Shown here: one piece after another, positions 10,010 to 21,579 of the stretch | How positions within the stretch are numbered: position 1 is the stretch's first letter | Layout: each line of letters starts with the position of its first letter | From: Undaria pinnatifida | Lineage: Eukaryota; Sar; Phaeophyceae; Laminariales; Alariaceae | DNA: 64,000 nt | Assembly (NCBI GenBank): GCA_012845835.1 | Contig: JABAKD010000004.1 | Location: 8,530,732 to 8,594,731 of the forward strand | Direction of reading: 5' to 3' | Program-made: the position numbers and the translations under genes | The notes under the pieces: generated by a model | The model's database searches: none | What the model was told of the DNA's origin: nothing | Seen by the model: only the letters and a program-made list of their open reading frames with translations

Positions 10010-10595
10010 ATATATTATAAAAATATGTATGATCATTCTTTTGGGGGGGGATTCGGTCAGGAGTTTTTTCCGTCTCGGCCTCAGTACACGGTTCCCGGAA
10101 TTGGAATTCTCTATCAAATAGCTTCGTTCGAGCGCCGTCTTCGCGGGACGGCTCAAACGCCCCTCGCCCTGCCATATCCGTTCCGCACCTGGCCGGGATC
10201 GGGTACGTCGGGCTGAGCGACCCAAGCGAGAAGTGCGCAATTTTTGGATTTTGGGCTGTATACGCCCGGGCTATTCTTGGATCCTGGCATAGAGCTTGAA
10301 CGAAAAAAACGCATTGGAAAACATGTATTTCCATGTTGGTATCATTTCCAAATTGGCCTCTTATTTCGTCCCCACCACACTTTTTTCATGGTCACACCTC
10401 GCAGCGTTTGGCCTATTGTCGTACGACTGCTGTGTCGTTGATTTTCGGTATCGGATTTCACGGTAAACTACTCCCGATAAAAACTCAACCATATAGTATA
10501 TTACAAGTACCAACAACGCAGCTTGCAAAGATGAGTATTGACCTGAAATTCGTCGAACTCACGGCTGACGTCCTTGAAATATTTTTATAAAATAC
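10010..10595. repeat. Possible small element with AT-rich inverted ends; part duplicated at 11150-11345
   Basis: The left end TATTATAAAAATAT (about 10012) and the right end ATATTTTTATAAAATA (about 10580) are near inverted repeats. The internal stretch 10130-10380 resembles 11150-11345 in direct orientation (GAGAAG-GCGC-AATTTTT, TATTCTT, TTTCCAA-TTGG, ATTT-GTCCC). There is no convincing ORF. From 10596 to 11149 and from 11346 to 12300 I see nothing beyond short chance ORFs. Confidence 0.45.
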
Positions 10596-12317
10596 CGTTG
10601 TTCGAGCGTTCGCTGTCTTCGAGGGGGGCCGTCACCTACCCAACGACATCACTACACCCAGTGTCCGTGGAAATTCTTCATCCTAGAGATATATAACTCA
10701 TTATTATGTCGTCACAGATTGTGAGACAGAGTAAACCAAACAACCGCAATTGATCAAGGTATAAAGCAAGTGAAATGCTAGCGTACCGGGTACGAGAACA
10801 CAACAAAACAGGCCAGACCATAAAAAAATAGAAAATACCAGGTAAACACAACGAACGGAGTGGTCGCTTTTAAAAACCGGAGTAGGACGAGAAACAATGT
10901 TTTATCAGTTTTTTTCGTCGCCGCTCCAAAGAGTCGTTCCATATACTGTATATTGGCCCACGATCAACTATCCATCTTTCAGGACCGCATAATAAGTATC
11001 CCACACTAGTTCCATGTATATTTATCCCTACAAACGAAACGTGGATGCCCTTCTAAAGGTAGGTGTGAATATCAAGGTAGTAGTGTTTCGAACGCTTTGT
11101 TGTGTGGTTGCAAGAATCGCGCTGGCTACTGACTGTTGTTATTGTTGCAGGTCACTCCGTTCAGCACCTCGACGTGAACGCGGATGGATGCTGAGCGAGA
11201 CAACCGAGAAGCGCGCCAATTTTTGTATTATGAACGGCACTCTCCAGTTATTCTTCGGGTCTTGATGTATGGAGAGGTTAATAAAATAAAACTTGGCAAA
11301 ACAATATTTCCAACTTGGCGTCATATTTTGTCCCGAAACAAATAATAACATGTATTGTTAGAAAAATTCCCGTGGTACTGCGGTAGATATCATAGTAGTG
11401 CATTTTTTTATCGAATTTCGGTGGATACACGTACAGAATACAAAAATGGATATAGACGTGGCAAGCGCACGCATGACTAAAACGAGGAGGAGGTAGTAGT
11501 GATTACGAATACTGCCCCAGAAAAGCCGCACATCAGCATTGCGAGTGGCTGCGTCCCCGGGGCCTCGAGGGCGGTATTATACAAGTGCGGGCAAATCAAC
11601 ATGGTTTGTACTCTTGTGCAAGTAATATAGGTACGTACGAGCAAGACCACACACAGCGATGCTCTATTACACACAACATGTTTTTTGTCTGACATATTTT
11701 AGGGGATGGGGGGAGGGTGTACCAAAAAACATGGAATATATTATCGACACAAAAAACAAGGGAAATAATATTCGTTCCTCCCATGTTCTTAAGCTGCGCC
11801 ACGCGAAGGTCGTAGTAAGTAGACAGTATCCACGGAAGAAACCGGTGAGTGGCATGCATTCGTCCCGGTGTCGCATTGTTTGGTGTTATTTTTTTCGAGA
11901 AGACTCCTTGGAGAAATATAGGCGGTGTGCTTTGGTGTTGCCGTGGTCCCTGACTCCGTTGCTGTGGTCGTTTGCCGGTCAAGTGCAAGCGGTCGTGTTG
12001 GTACGTGACTGAAAAATAAGTTTGTGTTGCTTCTTACTTGACGTGCTCCTTGCTGCTGATTGCTGATTGATCATGTCGTGTAGTGGTTTCTTTGTTTTTT
12101 GGCACGCTTCTACTTTCCAGCTTCTGGACATACAAGCCGTGATCACAGGTGTCGTCCCTCCCCCCCCCCCGGTTATTGCCTTCATTATTTGTGGCGCATA
12201 GGGTTCAGCACCCACTGATCGTCCATTTTTCATCGAGTGCTGCTAACTCGCGCTCTCGCGCTTTCCGCAAGTCAACTAGTGCACAAGAAAAAGTCCCACG
12301 AAAAAATATACTAGTAC

Positions 12318-12394
12318 GCACTCGGGGGGATTCGAACTCACGAGCTTGACATTGTACCAGGCTCGAGGATAACCTGATACGCCACCGGGGCAGT
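12318..12394 (-). other. tRNA-like sequence (pseudo-tRNA or SINE head), head-to-head with next
   Basis: On the minus strand, GCCCCGGTGGCGTATCAGG resembles an acceptor plus pol III A box. GAGTTCGAATCCC matches the B box (GGTTCRANTCC). The T stem does not pair, and the anticodon arm is replaced by a longer hairpin (GAGCCTGG against TCAAGCTC). It is therefore not a normal tRNA gene. Its layout matches 12414-12486 and 50906-50988. Confidence 0.4.
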
Positions 12395-12413
12395 GAGTGA
12401 TGTAGAACCGGTC

Positions 12414-12486
12414 GCCCCGGTGGTCTAGTGGGGTTCCACTATTAATACTAGCGTTGGTCGTTGAGTTTAACAACCACCGTTGTGAG
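12414..12486 (+). other. tRNA-like sequence, second member of head-to-head pair
   Basis: GCCCCGGTGGTCTAGTGGGG is an A-box-like start sharing its first 10 bases with the divergent copy at 12318-12394. GTTGAGTTTAACAACCACC sits where the B box should be but has lost its core. The closest relative in the window is 50906-50988. From 12487 to 13100 nothing recognisable is present. Confidence 0.35.
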
Positions 12487-13099
12487 CTTTGTTGGCTTTG
12501 GTTATTTGCAGAAATAAACTAGAAAAAAGTATCAACTAACTGCTGAATCGCCTAGCAGCGTGGGAAGATACAATTCGACGCGAATCGTCGAGGGAAGAAA
12601 ATGTTGCAGTCTTCTCGCGATAAAATTAGGGCGTGTACCGTAGTGGGGACGGGGAAGGGAGGCTCGCTAGATTACCCCGGTTCTGAGATATACTACTGGG
12701 AGGGCGAGAGTAGTGCGAGCATCACAATAAATGGGATGGGGAAAAGGAAATAATTGAAGTGTATTACTGCTGCTGTAATAATACGATACCCGAGCAAGTT
12801 GCACCGATCGACTCGATCTGGACCGACTGCTGTATATTATGCAATTGGTCCATGTGCAAATTCTCTAATCACAGGCCAGTATGAGATGAGAGTCATTGAA
12901 CTCACTGAACTTCTTAGTGAGTGGTGGTTTCCTCAATCTACGAACCCCGGCCGAGCCGATCAATCGAAGGTTGGGTTACACAGAAGGGTGGTATCGAGGC
13001 AGGGGGTCAAATGAAATGTCCGCGTACCGCGGGGTTGGGGTATACGAATAGTCAACAGGAGCGCGAATTGCTCCATTTTTTTCTAGTTGTGAATACCTT

Positions 13100-14017
13100 G
13101 AAGAATTTCTGAACCAACCGGGGTTGGACCCTGTTCTGTGGTGCTGGCGTTGTATACGAACCTCAGCTAGCTGAGGCTTCCACACCGCGCGGTGTGGTGT
13201 CGACCCGAGAGAAGTCGGTTTTCGTCCCCGGTTTGTTGGAGTTGATGGGGCATGGTGTTGGTAAATCGGTAGCTTCTGGGGAAAAGGTATTATATTATTG
13301 AGACTTCCGTCTGGAGAGACATGCTGGAAAGTGGAGTGGGTCATGTGGGCCAACTCTCCACAGCCCAGTAACAACCGCTCGTAGTCGAATACCTAAACCT
13401 CCTCGCATAGTGCCTACTCGTACATACCCGTGGGACTACTCGTGGGTGATACCACGACGAGACGATCCCTGTAACTTACCTCCGTGACACAACGTATGTA
13501 ACTGTAACTTATTGCTAGGCTGTTCGTTGAGACAAGCTATATCGTGTTAGCAACACTACAGGAATGTTCCTACTCGTCAATGTGTCCAATGAACACGAAG
13601 GGGGCGAGCATGGTAGGCGCGTTGCTCCGATCTCCCAACGTCTTCTCGGTGGAATGCACACTCGGAATACCACGTCACACGCCGACACTACAACAACCAA
13701 ACAATCCGCACGATCCTATTGGCCAAGTGTCTGACGTACTCCAACGTACTACATACCGACAGAGACACCTTCGTCCGTTGTATTAACTGTTGATAAATCG
13801 GTAGCTTCTGGGGAAAAGGTATTATATTATTGAGACTTCCGTCTGGAGAGACATGCTGGAAAGTGGAGTGAACAAGAGGGGCGAGCGCATGGGCTCCCAG
13901 CTCCCTCGCCACCTTCGGTAAAATGCTCAACCGGAACACAACACAGCATACCGAACATCGACAACAAGCCAATGGCCCGACCTCTAGCAACACTACAGGA
14001 ATGTTCCTACTCGTCAA
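13100..14017. repeat. Interspersed duplications and paired palindromes
   Basis: A block of about 78 bp (13260-13338) recurs almost exactly at 13793-13870, including TCGGTAGCTTCTGGGGAAAA. A 29-bp block with ACTACAGGAATGTTCCTACT recurs at 13552-13580 and 13988-14017. The part 13120-13260 resembles the tandem units at 19850-20560 (TGTCGACCCG, GTCCCCGGTTTG). Two perfect palindromes lie side by side, CCTCAGCTAGCTGAGG (13161-13176) and CCACACCGCGCGGTGTGG (13180-13197). No gene is seen. Confidence 0.65.
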
Positions 14018-14223
14018 GGCAACAGAGAATCCTACAGAAGCAATTCCTCCGCATGTTCATACGCACGTAACATGCCAACCAACACATAACAGATCTACGA
14101 TAATCTACGACGTACAAGTGCAGTGCTACTGAACTTTGACTCACACTGGCTATGTGCTAACATTTCCATAACACTCTGTCCTGTTCTACAGCAGTACAAT
14201 CTACCGAAGTACCGTAGCACCAC

Positions 14224-14320
14224 AAATGTAGCTTTACGCAGGAATGCGGAGTTTGTGGAGGCGTGGTTGGGATTCGAATAACGGTAGTAGGGTAACGGCC
14301 AAACTAGAATACAAATTTGA
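14224..14320 (+). repeat. A1 repeat of PAT-like element 2
   Basis: 97 bp matching 18201-18298 and 18826-18923 with a single substitution (GGCC versus GGCT). The match ends at a C-run (14321-14330), after which the A2 and A3 copies continue differently. A1 is therefore shorter than the repeat-to-repeat spacing at the 3' side, or has been partly replaced. Confidence 0.8.
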
Positions 14321-14819
14321 GCCCCCCCCCCCTTTTGTTTTCTCGACTCATCAGACAGTGCAACAGCAAGCAGTAGACTAGTTGACGCGTCATCCCACCC
14401 ATCGGTAAGCGGGGGCACTAGTTATCCCTACGGCACTCTTTCCGATCACATGCACTTCGCAGGACCGCATACGTGGCCGTCGGAGCAGTCCGTTCGCGCC
14501 GATACGCAGAGGGTTTACGGGTCAGCACGCGCGCGGCTTCCTGATGGGGAGTGGCGCAGTCGACCTCCGAACGTACGTACAGCAGAACAGTAGTGGCACG
14601 CAGAAAGGGCTAACCTGAGTAAGGAAAACCTTGACGCCAGGACCCGAGCGGATATCCTGTACCGGCTAGCCGATATCTGCACGACCATGATGAGACAGAC
14701 AGCGACGCGACAACACCGTAGTGTAGTGGGGGACGTCGCCCGTTCGGTGGGAGGCGGGTGGAAAAGTCGATCAACCCGGGTGCAAGAACCTCACCGAGAA
14801 TTGACCCGGGTGCCCGACA

Positions 14820-16640
14820 GACCCAGGTCAGATTCAGAAGTATTTCGGAGACACAAAAGGTTTCCAAGACGTTGACGAACTTATCACGATCGTCACGGGG
14901 GGGGTTCCCGTGTGCGCAGCAGCAACCAGTACAGAGTTAAACCACGCCTTGCAATACGGTAACCACCGCGGTGCCCTCGAACATCTCCCAGCATATGGGA
15001 GAAGCTCAGCGAAAATGTTCGACGCGATAAGTGCCTGGTCACACGTGAGTCGTTTCGCAAGACAAATCCATAACCTGAGGGTGTCGCCCCTCGGGGCTGT
15101 AGTCACCCACAAGGCCAGGATTATTAACGACCTTTCCTTCGAGGTGCGGCACCGGAACAAAAAGGGGGGCCTGAACAGAGACACGGATCCAGACTCCGTT
15201 CCCCCATGTGTGTGTGCGCGACAGCCCTTCCGAAGTTCCTCACAGAAATCGTGAGCCTACGCCAAAATACCCTGTAGAGCGCATACTGATGAGCAAGGCA
15301 GACGTATCAGATGCGTTTCGGAATGTTAGAGTCGACCCGTACCAAGCCCACAATCTCTGCTACACGATCGGACCTGGTCGTGATCGAATTTCGGCTGACG
15401 TTCGGGGGTCCGGGTCCCCGGGTTTCTGGGGGGTCATGGCCTCGGCAGCCGAGCACTCGCATTGTCACACGTCGGTACAGTCAGCTCAGCTCCCAGCGAA
15501 GGACGTGAGATGATGTCGCACGTCAAGATCATAGAACGTTGGGAAGAAGGAGAGCCAACCCGGGTGCCGACGGACGCCAAATCAGAGCGCACCCGGGGCG
15601 GGGAGGTTAGACCCGTTTTTCGTCACGGTGTACGTAGACGATTACCTCTTACTTAGGGTACAGCATTCAGCCTCACAGCGTCCGCCTCATTAGCGTCCGA
15701 CCACGTGCTCCTGTTCGGACGAGGCTAAGACAGAGCAACACCGATCCTCGCGCCAAAAAAAGAGCACGGACTGGGACACCAAGATGGACGCGCTAGGTTT
15801 CACTGTATACTCACATACCCTACGTATATCCTACCCGCGCGAGAAAACCGGGGCGATTAGGAGACTCTTGCTCAACCAGTGGCCCTCGAGCAGGAGGTGC
15901 GCGATAGTCAAAGAAGTCCTTAGCATCGCGGGAAAGTTATGGAACCTCACGTACGTAGTCGGAGCAGGCAGATATTTCGTATTGAGGTTCTTACGCCTGA
16001 CGGGCCTCCATGGCAGGACCAAAGGCGTCAGAACGGTATCGTGACCTTGGTAGAGAGTTTCACGCAGACCTTCACTTCTGGAGGTGGGCGATAGAGCACG
16101 AGCTCCTACAAGTCGGAGAAGCTCTCAGCGCGCCTTGTTACTCGACCACGAAACGTCGCCCTAAAAGGCACTACTTATCGGACGCCAGTTTTGAAGCGGT
16201 TGGGGGGGTTCTGCGTGGAGAAAAAAGGTGTACTGGCGTTATGATTTACCCACAGAACTGACAGCCGAACCTAAACGAAAAGCCGAGCTCAACGAAACCC
16301 GTACGATCACGATCAACCCCCTCGAATTGCTCGGGATGGTCGTGACGGCCTGGGTGACGCTCGAATTAGTAGGGGACACGCCCGAGCGCGACGGGGACCC
16401 GGTTCTGATGCGCGGCGACAACACGGCGGCAGTGTCGTGGGTCTCTCGGTGCGGCGGGGCCAGGGAAAAGTGCGCGGGCCTATCTCATGCGAATGCTCGG
16501 CCGCCTTGAAATCAAGGGGCGGTGGTGCCACCTCGCTAGGCATATCCCCGGCGTCCATAACACTCTAGCAGATGGGATATCGCGGTGGTCCCGCAACATG
16601 GTAGGCAGAAAAAAGTTGAGGAACTCACAAACTCGGACGA
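14820..16640 (+). pseudogene. Reverse transcriptase-RNase H, decayed, of PAT-like element 2
   Basis: Homology to the copy 1 RT is spread over several frames. N-terminal blocks are FGDTKGF and GGVPVCAAA (14835-14930) and LRVSPLGAVV with IINDLSF (15075-15140). The palm follows with SKADVSDAFRNV (15292-15330), GSPGFW (15412), and an intact YVDD at 15631-15642. The thumb region is LLLNQWPSSRRCAIVKEV. RNase H shows YLSDASFEAVGG, NPLELLGMVV, MRGDNTAAVSW and NTLADGISRW, the last near 16560. At least four frameshifts separate these blocks, so no functional enzyme is expected. Confidence 0.85.
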
Positions 16641-17915
16641 TTGGTCGGAGCGAGCGATTGGAAAGCACGGGGTAGAGATTTTTCAATGTCGTGCTTGGAT
16701 CAGAATGCGTCGATGCTAGTCACGACGAACTGTTATGGAACCTCATACAAACGGTACGGACGGCGCGTGACCCCCTCCGCGGTGACACGCCTCGGGACCC
16801 CCTCCCTCGAAAAAAATCCCACCCTCTCGTTTCCCTTCCGTGCTGCACGAGCAGAAGCAGGGAACAAGCAAGAGGTAGTACGGTTGGTGGAGACCCTGGC
16901 GCGGGGATCCGTGGCGGAAAGTACCCAGAAAAAACTACTGGGGAAATGCGGAAGATCTGGGTGGAGGAAAGGAGGTTGCAGGGGAAGGGGCCCTGGCTGC
17001 ACGAACTCGGGGACACCGATCAGGTTCTAGAAGACGTGTTGGAATTCATGGCGTCCCGGTGTTCGTGCATAACAATCAGCAGTCGACTATTAGGGGGTAT
17101 TTGACCGCGATCAAATACTAACACAAGATGTGTACAGGATGGGAACTGCCCACCTCGCATTGTATGATCGTAGCCGTCGAAAAAGGGATTGACAGGGCGC
17201 ACGGCAGGACACCGAAGAAATCGACCGTCCGGTTACCTTTGACTTGGTTGATTTTGTCGCAAGGGCGGCGAGTAGTGAGAACTACCGTTGACAAAGGGGT
17301 TGTCATGTTGGCTGGGTCTGACGTTGTCCTATTTTTTGCTGTGTAGAGCGTCGGAGTTGTGGGCGTACGCTGACGGAAAAAGTTCACCCCGAGTTTTGTT
17401 TGACACGAAATTCCCTAACCTTTCTCTCCGGAGAAGAGCGACTCTCGTTTGATAATCGCGCGCGCGCGAATGCAGTGCAGGTGCGGTTTCGGGCGTCGAA
17501 AAGCGACCAGAAGCGCGAGGAGTGCACGATCACCCGAACAAGGGCCGCAGGGGTGGCGTTGGACGCAGGAAGGTTGGCAGGAGCCTTCGAAGCCCTGCAG
17601 GAGCTTCGAAACGTACACCCCCAACTCCCAGGGGAGGCCCCGCTCACCGTCAGGCGCACGCCTTCGGATTGGAATGTCCTTACCCGTACGGAAGCGGTAG
17701 CAGCGTTGAGGCTGATGGTTGGAAGTAGCGATCGAGATCCAGCCCAGTATGCGTTGCACTCAGGAAGGATCGGGGGGGCAACCCAGTTGGCCGGGCAAGG
17801 GATCCCGGAGCTGCAGATACAACGCGCAGGCAGATGGAAGTCCCGTGCGTTCATGACTTACGTACGGGCGGCTGGGGAAGGCGTTGATTCGGTATCTGCG
17901 GCCCTAGCGAAGTAG
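16640..17915 (+). pseudogene. Tyrosine recombinase, decayed, of PAT-like element 2
   Basis: The C-terminal half is open from 17400 to 17915. It has the HxxR box HSGRIGGAT (His at 17757, Arg at 17766) and GRWKSRAFMTY with a candidate nucleophile Tyr at 17859, in the same order and spacing as copy 1. The N-terminal part (16860-17340) is scattered over frames, for example RGSVAESTQKK near 16905, matching RGSVAESSERT in copy 1. Loss of the frame between the halves makes this a pseudogene. B1 begins 30 bp after the stop. Confidence 0.82.
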
Positions 17916-17945
17916 GGGTCGTCGTTTTCAGGCTGCCCATATGGT

Positions 17946-19452
17946 GTGAGAGTTTGTTATAGCCCCGCAAGGGAAGGAGCGGGGCATGGGTTTTTTCGGG
18001 TTAGCCTGATAACGTATTAAGTTTTCGCTTGGGGGGGGGGTTCGTAGTTATTATTTGGGTTAAACTCACGGCGCGCCCCCTGGCGGGTTTTGTATTGCGT
18101 TGCGCGGCGTGCCTCTGCTTTCGCAGGTTTTTCCTTGGGCACCGCCGTAAAACGCGCCGGAATTCGAAAACTAATAATCCAGAATCTCTTGAGCTGCAAC
18201 AAAATGTAGCTTTACGCAGGAATGCGGAGTTTGTGGAGGCGTGGTTGGGATTCGAATAACGGTAGTAGGGTAACGGCTAAACTAGAATACAAATTTGAAT
18301 TAGGCCGACGTCGTTGTGTCTGCCCCAGACTCGCCCAAGTGGCCGACGAGATCGGGGCTCCCACACGAGCGGCGGAGCAGGAACACAGAGAGAGAGGGAG
18401 AGTTGACCCCCCAGTGGCTGCGAGGCTGGGGACGGAGTATATTGGTCACAGCAGCGCAGCAGATCAGGACAGCGCGTCAACTTGATTTGATCGACTTTCC
18501 CGCCCGCCCACCCTGTCGCTCAAGAGGAGGGGGGAATAAGGGCGCAACAAGTCGGGACGATTGTTGGCTGTGAGAGGTTTGTTATAGCCCCGCAAGGGAA
18601 GGAGCGGGGCATGGGTTTTTTCGGGTTAGCCTGATAACGTATTAAGTTTTCGCTTGGGGGGGGGGTTCGTAGTTATTATTTGGGTTAAACTCACGGCGCG
18701 CCCCCTGGCGGGTTTTGTATTGCGTTGCGCGGCGTGCCTCTGCTTTCGCAGGTTTTTCCTTGGGCACCGCCGTAAAACGCGCCGGAATTCGAAAACTAAT
18801 AATCCAGAATCTCTTGAGCTGCAACAAAATGTAGCTTTACGCAGGAATGCGGAGTTTGTGGAGGCGTGGTTGGGATTCGAATAACGGTAGTAGGGTAACG
18901 GCTAAACTAGAATACAAATTTGAATTAGGCCGACGTCGTTGTGTCTGCCCCAGACTCGCCCAAGTGGCCGACGAGATCGGGGCTCCCACACGAGCGGCGG
19001 AGCAGGAACACAGAGAGAGAGGGAGAGTTGACCCCCCAGTGGCTGCGAGGCTGGGGACGGAGTATATTGGTCACAGCAGCGCAGCAGATCAGGACAGCGC
19101 GTCAACTTGATTTGATCGACTTTCCCGCCCGCCCACCCTGTCGCTCAAGGGGAGGGGGGAATAAGGGCGCAACAAGTCGGGACGATTGTTGGCTGTGAGA
19201 GTTTTGTTATAGCCCCGCAAGGGAAGGAGCGGGGCATGGGTTTTTTCGGGTTAGCCTGATAACGTATTAAGTTTTCGCTTGGGGAGGGGGTTCGTAGTTA
19301 TTATTTGGGTTAAACTCACGGCGCGCCCCCTGGCGGGTTTTGTATTGCGTTGCGCGGCGTGCCTCTGCTTTCGCAGGTTTTTCCTTGGGCACCGCCGTAA
19401 AACGCGCCGGAATTCGAAAATTAATAATCCAGAATCTCTTGAGCTGCAGCAA
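17946..19452 (+). repeat. B1-A2-B2-A3-B3 terminal repeat array of PAT-like element 2
   Basis: A 625-bp unit is present 2.4 times, starting at 17946, 18570 and 19195 (each GTGAGAG, then TTTGTTATAGCCCC). Within a unit the first ~254 bp is B and the next ~98 bp is A; the remaining ~271 bp lies between A and the next B. B3 ends near 19452. Units 1 and 2 differ at very few positions (for example CAAGAGGAG versus CAAGGGGAG). Canonical split-direct-repeat elements have B1-A2-B2 only, so one full B-A unit is extra. Confidence 0.87.
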
Positions 19453-19700
19453 AGAGTATTCTGGTACAACAACATACAATCAACAGTTCTGCTATTTAAA
19501 CCAACCAATCAGAGTTTCACCGCAGTACAGTTGATACATACATGCCGCTATCACGAACATTAACCCGACACACTACAAAGAGTATTCTCGGAACATCCTG
19601 CTCAACAACAATGAGTGACAGCAGTTCTCATATTCAAACTGTCCAATCAGATTCTCCCATCACAGCAGCCGATACACTGCCGCTACCACGAACACATGGA
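19453..19700. repeat. Two ~125-bp tandem units with CCAAT-type motifs
   Basis: Units start at about 19451 and 19576 with CAAAGAGTATTCT. They share CAACA, (AAC/CTGT)CCAATCAGA, TTC(A/C)C, (GA)TACA(TA/CT)GCCGCTA and CACGAACA. The similarity is moderate. The first unit starts at the right border of PAT-like element 2. Confidence 0.6.
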
Positions 19701-19849
19701 AGGATTTCTGGAACGGTGGTGGAGCCCTATCCTCATCGGGTGCGTCGGAACGCTCCCCGCCCGTTTGCTGGTCTATCTCCTCCCCGGGAGTCCCTGGCTC
19801 TACGAGCTGCACAGCCACTCAACGATAAGCCAATGTGAATAATAGATGA

Positions 19850-20560
19850 TTGTCGCAACATTGTGCGGGGCTGTGTCGACCCGCGGGAGAAATCGGTTGT
19901 CGTCCCCGGTTTGTCAGGATTTCTGAAACGGACACAGGACTTTATATCCTCCCATGGTGGCGTTGTCAATTTGTCCGAGCCCCAGCCAATCAGCGGTTAG
20001 CGAATATGGTTGGGGTTTCACGTCGTGCGGAGTGGTGTCGACACGGGAGGTCATCGTTATTGTTCCCGCGTTTTTGGAGCTGCTGAGATTCGTTGGATTC
20101 GTGAATCGGCGATGGGACCCTATATTCCCCGTGTGCGACGGAAATGCCCCCGATTGATGGGCCTCTATCCGCCTAGGACGGCGCTGTCGAGCTCGAACCA
20201 ATCAGCTATTAGCGAACGGGATTGGAACCGTGCAGGGTGGTGCCGACCCGAGGAAGCTCGGTTTGCTTCTCCGGTTGATGGAAGTTTTAGAGATGTGGAA
20301 CGACCTTTGGACCGGAGATGGGACCCTATATTCTCCCGAGATGGAGCTGGTTTAACATACGAACCATGACCAATCGGAAAATCGGCCAGTGGAGTTGGGA
20401 TTTCCACACCGTGCGGGGAGGTATCAACCCGGAGGATATCCGGGTTTGTCCCCGGATTGTCGGAGTTGTATGTGTGGATGGATTCCGATCCCGGCATGTG
20501 GCCCTATCGTGCCTGGGTGACGCCTACTTTGTGTATGAATCCTCGCCAATGGGCGATCAA
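19850..20560. repeat. Degenerate tandem repeat, ~180-200 bp period, with CCAATCAGC/TGTCGACCCG
   Basis: About four units each carry a TGTCGACCCG-like block, GTTTGTCCCCGG-like and GGAGTTG-like stretches, GGGACCCTATATTC and (A)CCAATC(A/G)G. Related sequence occurs at 13120-13260. Sequence diverges by substitutions and indels. No ORF is shared. From 20561 to 21129 nothing recognisable is seen. Confidence 0.6.
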
Positions 20561-21129
20561 ACAAAAATGACATGTTTTTTTTCGTCTATAGAAACTCGAG
20601 TCTGAAATTCTTAGCTGTCAAAATCGTAAGCACTGTAGTCGCGTACTGTATCTACAAGAAGTAAGCGATCTACACAGCTAGCAGCAAGCAGCAGCATTGC
20701 AATAGCATTCGAGGAGTTGAATGGCGAAGGCAGCCATACCACCGTGTTTCGGGCCTGGAACAACGTCAGCACGTCTCTCCACGATCAGACAACACACAGA
20801 CAGTCGATCTGTCTGGGAGGCTCGGATCAAGATTATACTATTCTATCATGCATTGTGTATGTAAGAGGCTGGCTCAGTGCGCGCCTCTCAGTGGCTACGA
20901 AGAGAACACGCCGCGGACATGGTCAGTCACCTTGCTTACTGGCCCCGGATGCTTGATTGAGTTAAAATATAATAGAAAAGGCACTCGACACGTTTCGTCG
21001 CCAGACTAAAGGGTCAGTCGGCGTGTGCTCGGATTTTTCCGATCAAAATCTGATGAATGAAGCTCGGAATCGAATTCACTTAAAAGGCGGTAGCTATTAA
21101 TAGTAGTACATTGGTATTATTGTTAGTCT

Positions 21130-21310
21130 ATATCGAAATCTTGGCATTACCTTACATACTGTACGCGCAGACTATGATTGTGTGTGGTGACTTTTTTTTC
21201 TCTACCAAGTTTTGAATCGAACAATTCGAAGTGCTGCCCTGCCCTACCCGAAGCATAGGTGCCGGCGAATGCCGGCACGCATGCGGAGCCCTTGTATGTA
21301 CAACAACGCA
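21130..21310 (+). repeat. Dispersed repeat shared with 30060-30350
   Basis: Shared blocks are CTTGGCATTACCTTACA, GAAGTGCTGCC, CCCTACCCGAAGCAT and GGCGAATGCCGG. Orientation is the same at both sites. The copy at 30 kb is interrupted by unrelated sequence. From 21311 to 21579 nothing further is seen. Confidence 0.6.
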
Positions 21311-21579
21311 ACAATGATGTGCGATGTGGACAGCATGTACATGCAGATCATCACGCAGATTCCTTCCCCCTTGTTCGTCCCCTTTATTTATTTGTTCCCC
21401 TTTAGCTGTTTCCCTTTTTTTGTTTTCCGTTCGGGTGGCCTTGGAGGCTCGTATTTAGCCAATCAATGACGTCGATATTATTATGGACACCGCCATCGCA
21501 GATACAATTAGTAAGTCGAGTACAAACCAGGCAGCAATGCTCCTAGACTTTATTAAAAGAAGTTGCATTTGGATCCCAG

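Larger units (their letters stand above)
14224..19452 (+). mobile_element. PAT-like retrotransposon, copy 2 (coding-dead, young terminal repeats)
   Basis: The plus-strand order is A1 (14224-14320), broken RT-RNase H, broken tyrosine recombinase, then B1-A2-B2-A3-B3 (17946-19452). The proteins are homologous to copy 1 but from a different family, and no gag-like gene is found between 14321 and 14820. A1 and the start of A2 differ at one base in 97. The 625-bp B-A units are almost identical. The genes carry many frameshifts and stops. This suggests mobilisation in trans or late homogenisation of the repeats. Confidence 0.83.

Noticed and set aside
12318..12394. Functional tRNA gene
   Set aside because: The T stem does not pair and the anticodon arm is too long; only the A- and B-box-like words are convincing.
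14265..14285. tRNA B-box-like word GGGATTCGAATAACG (also at 18248 and 18873)
   Set aside because: It lies inside the A repeat of PAT-like element 2 with no A box or cloverleaf around it.
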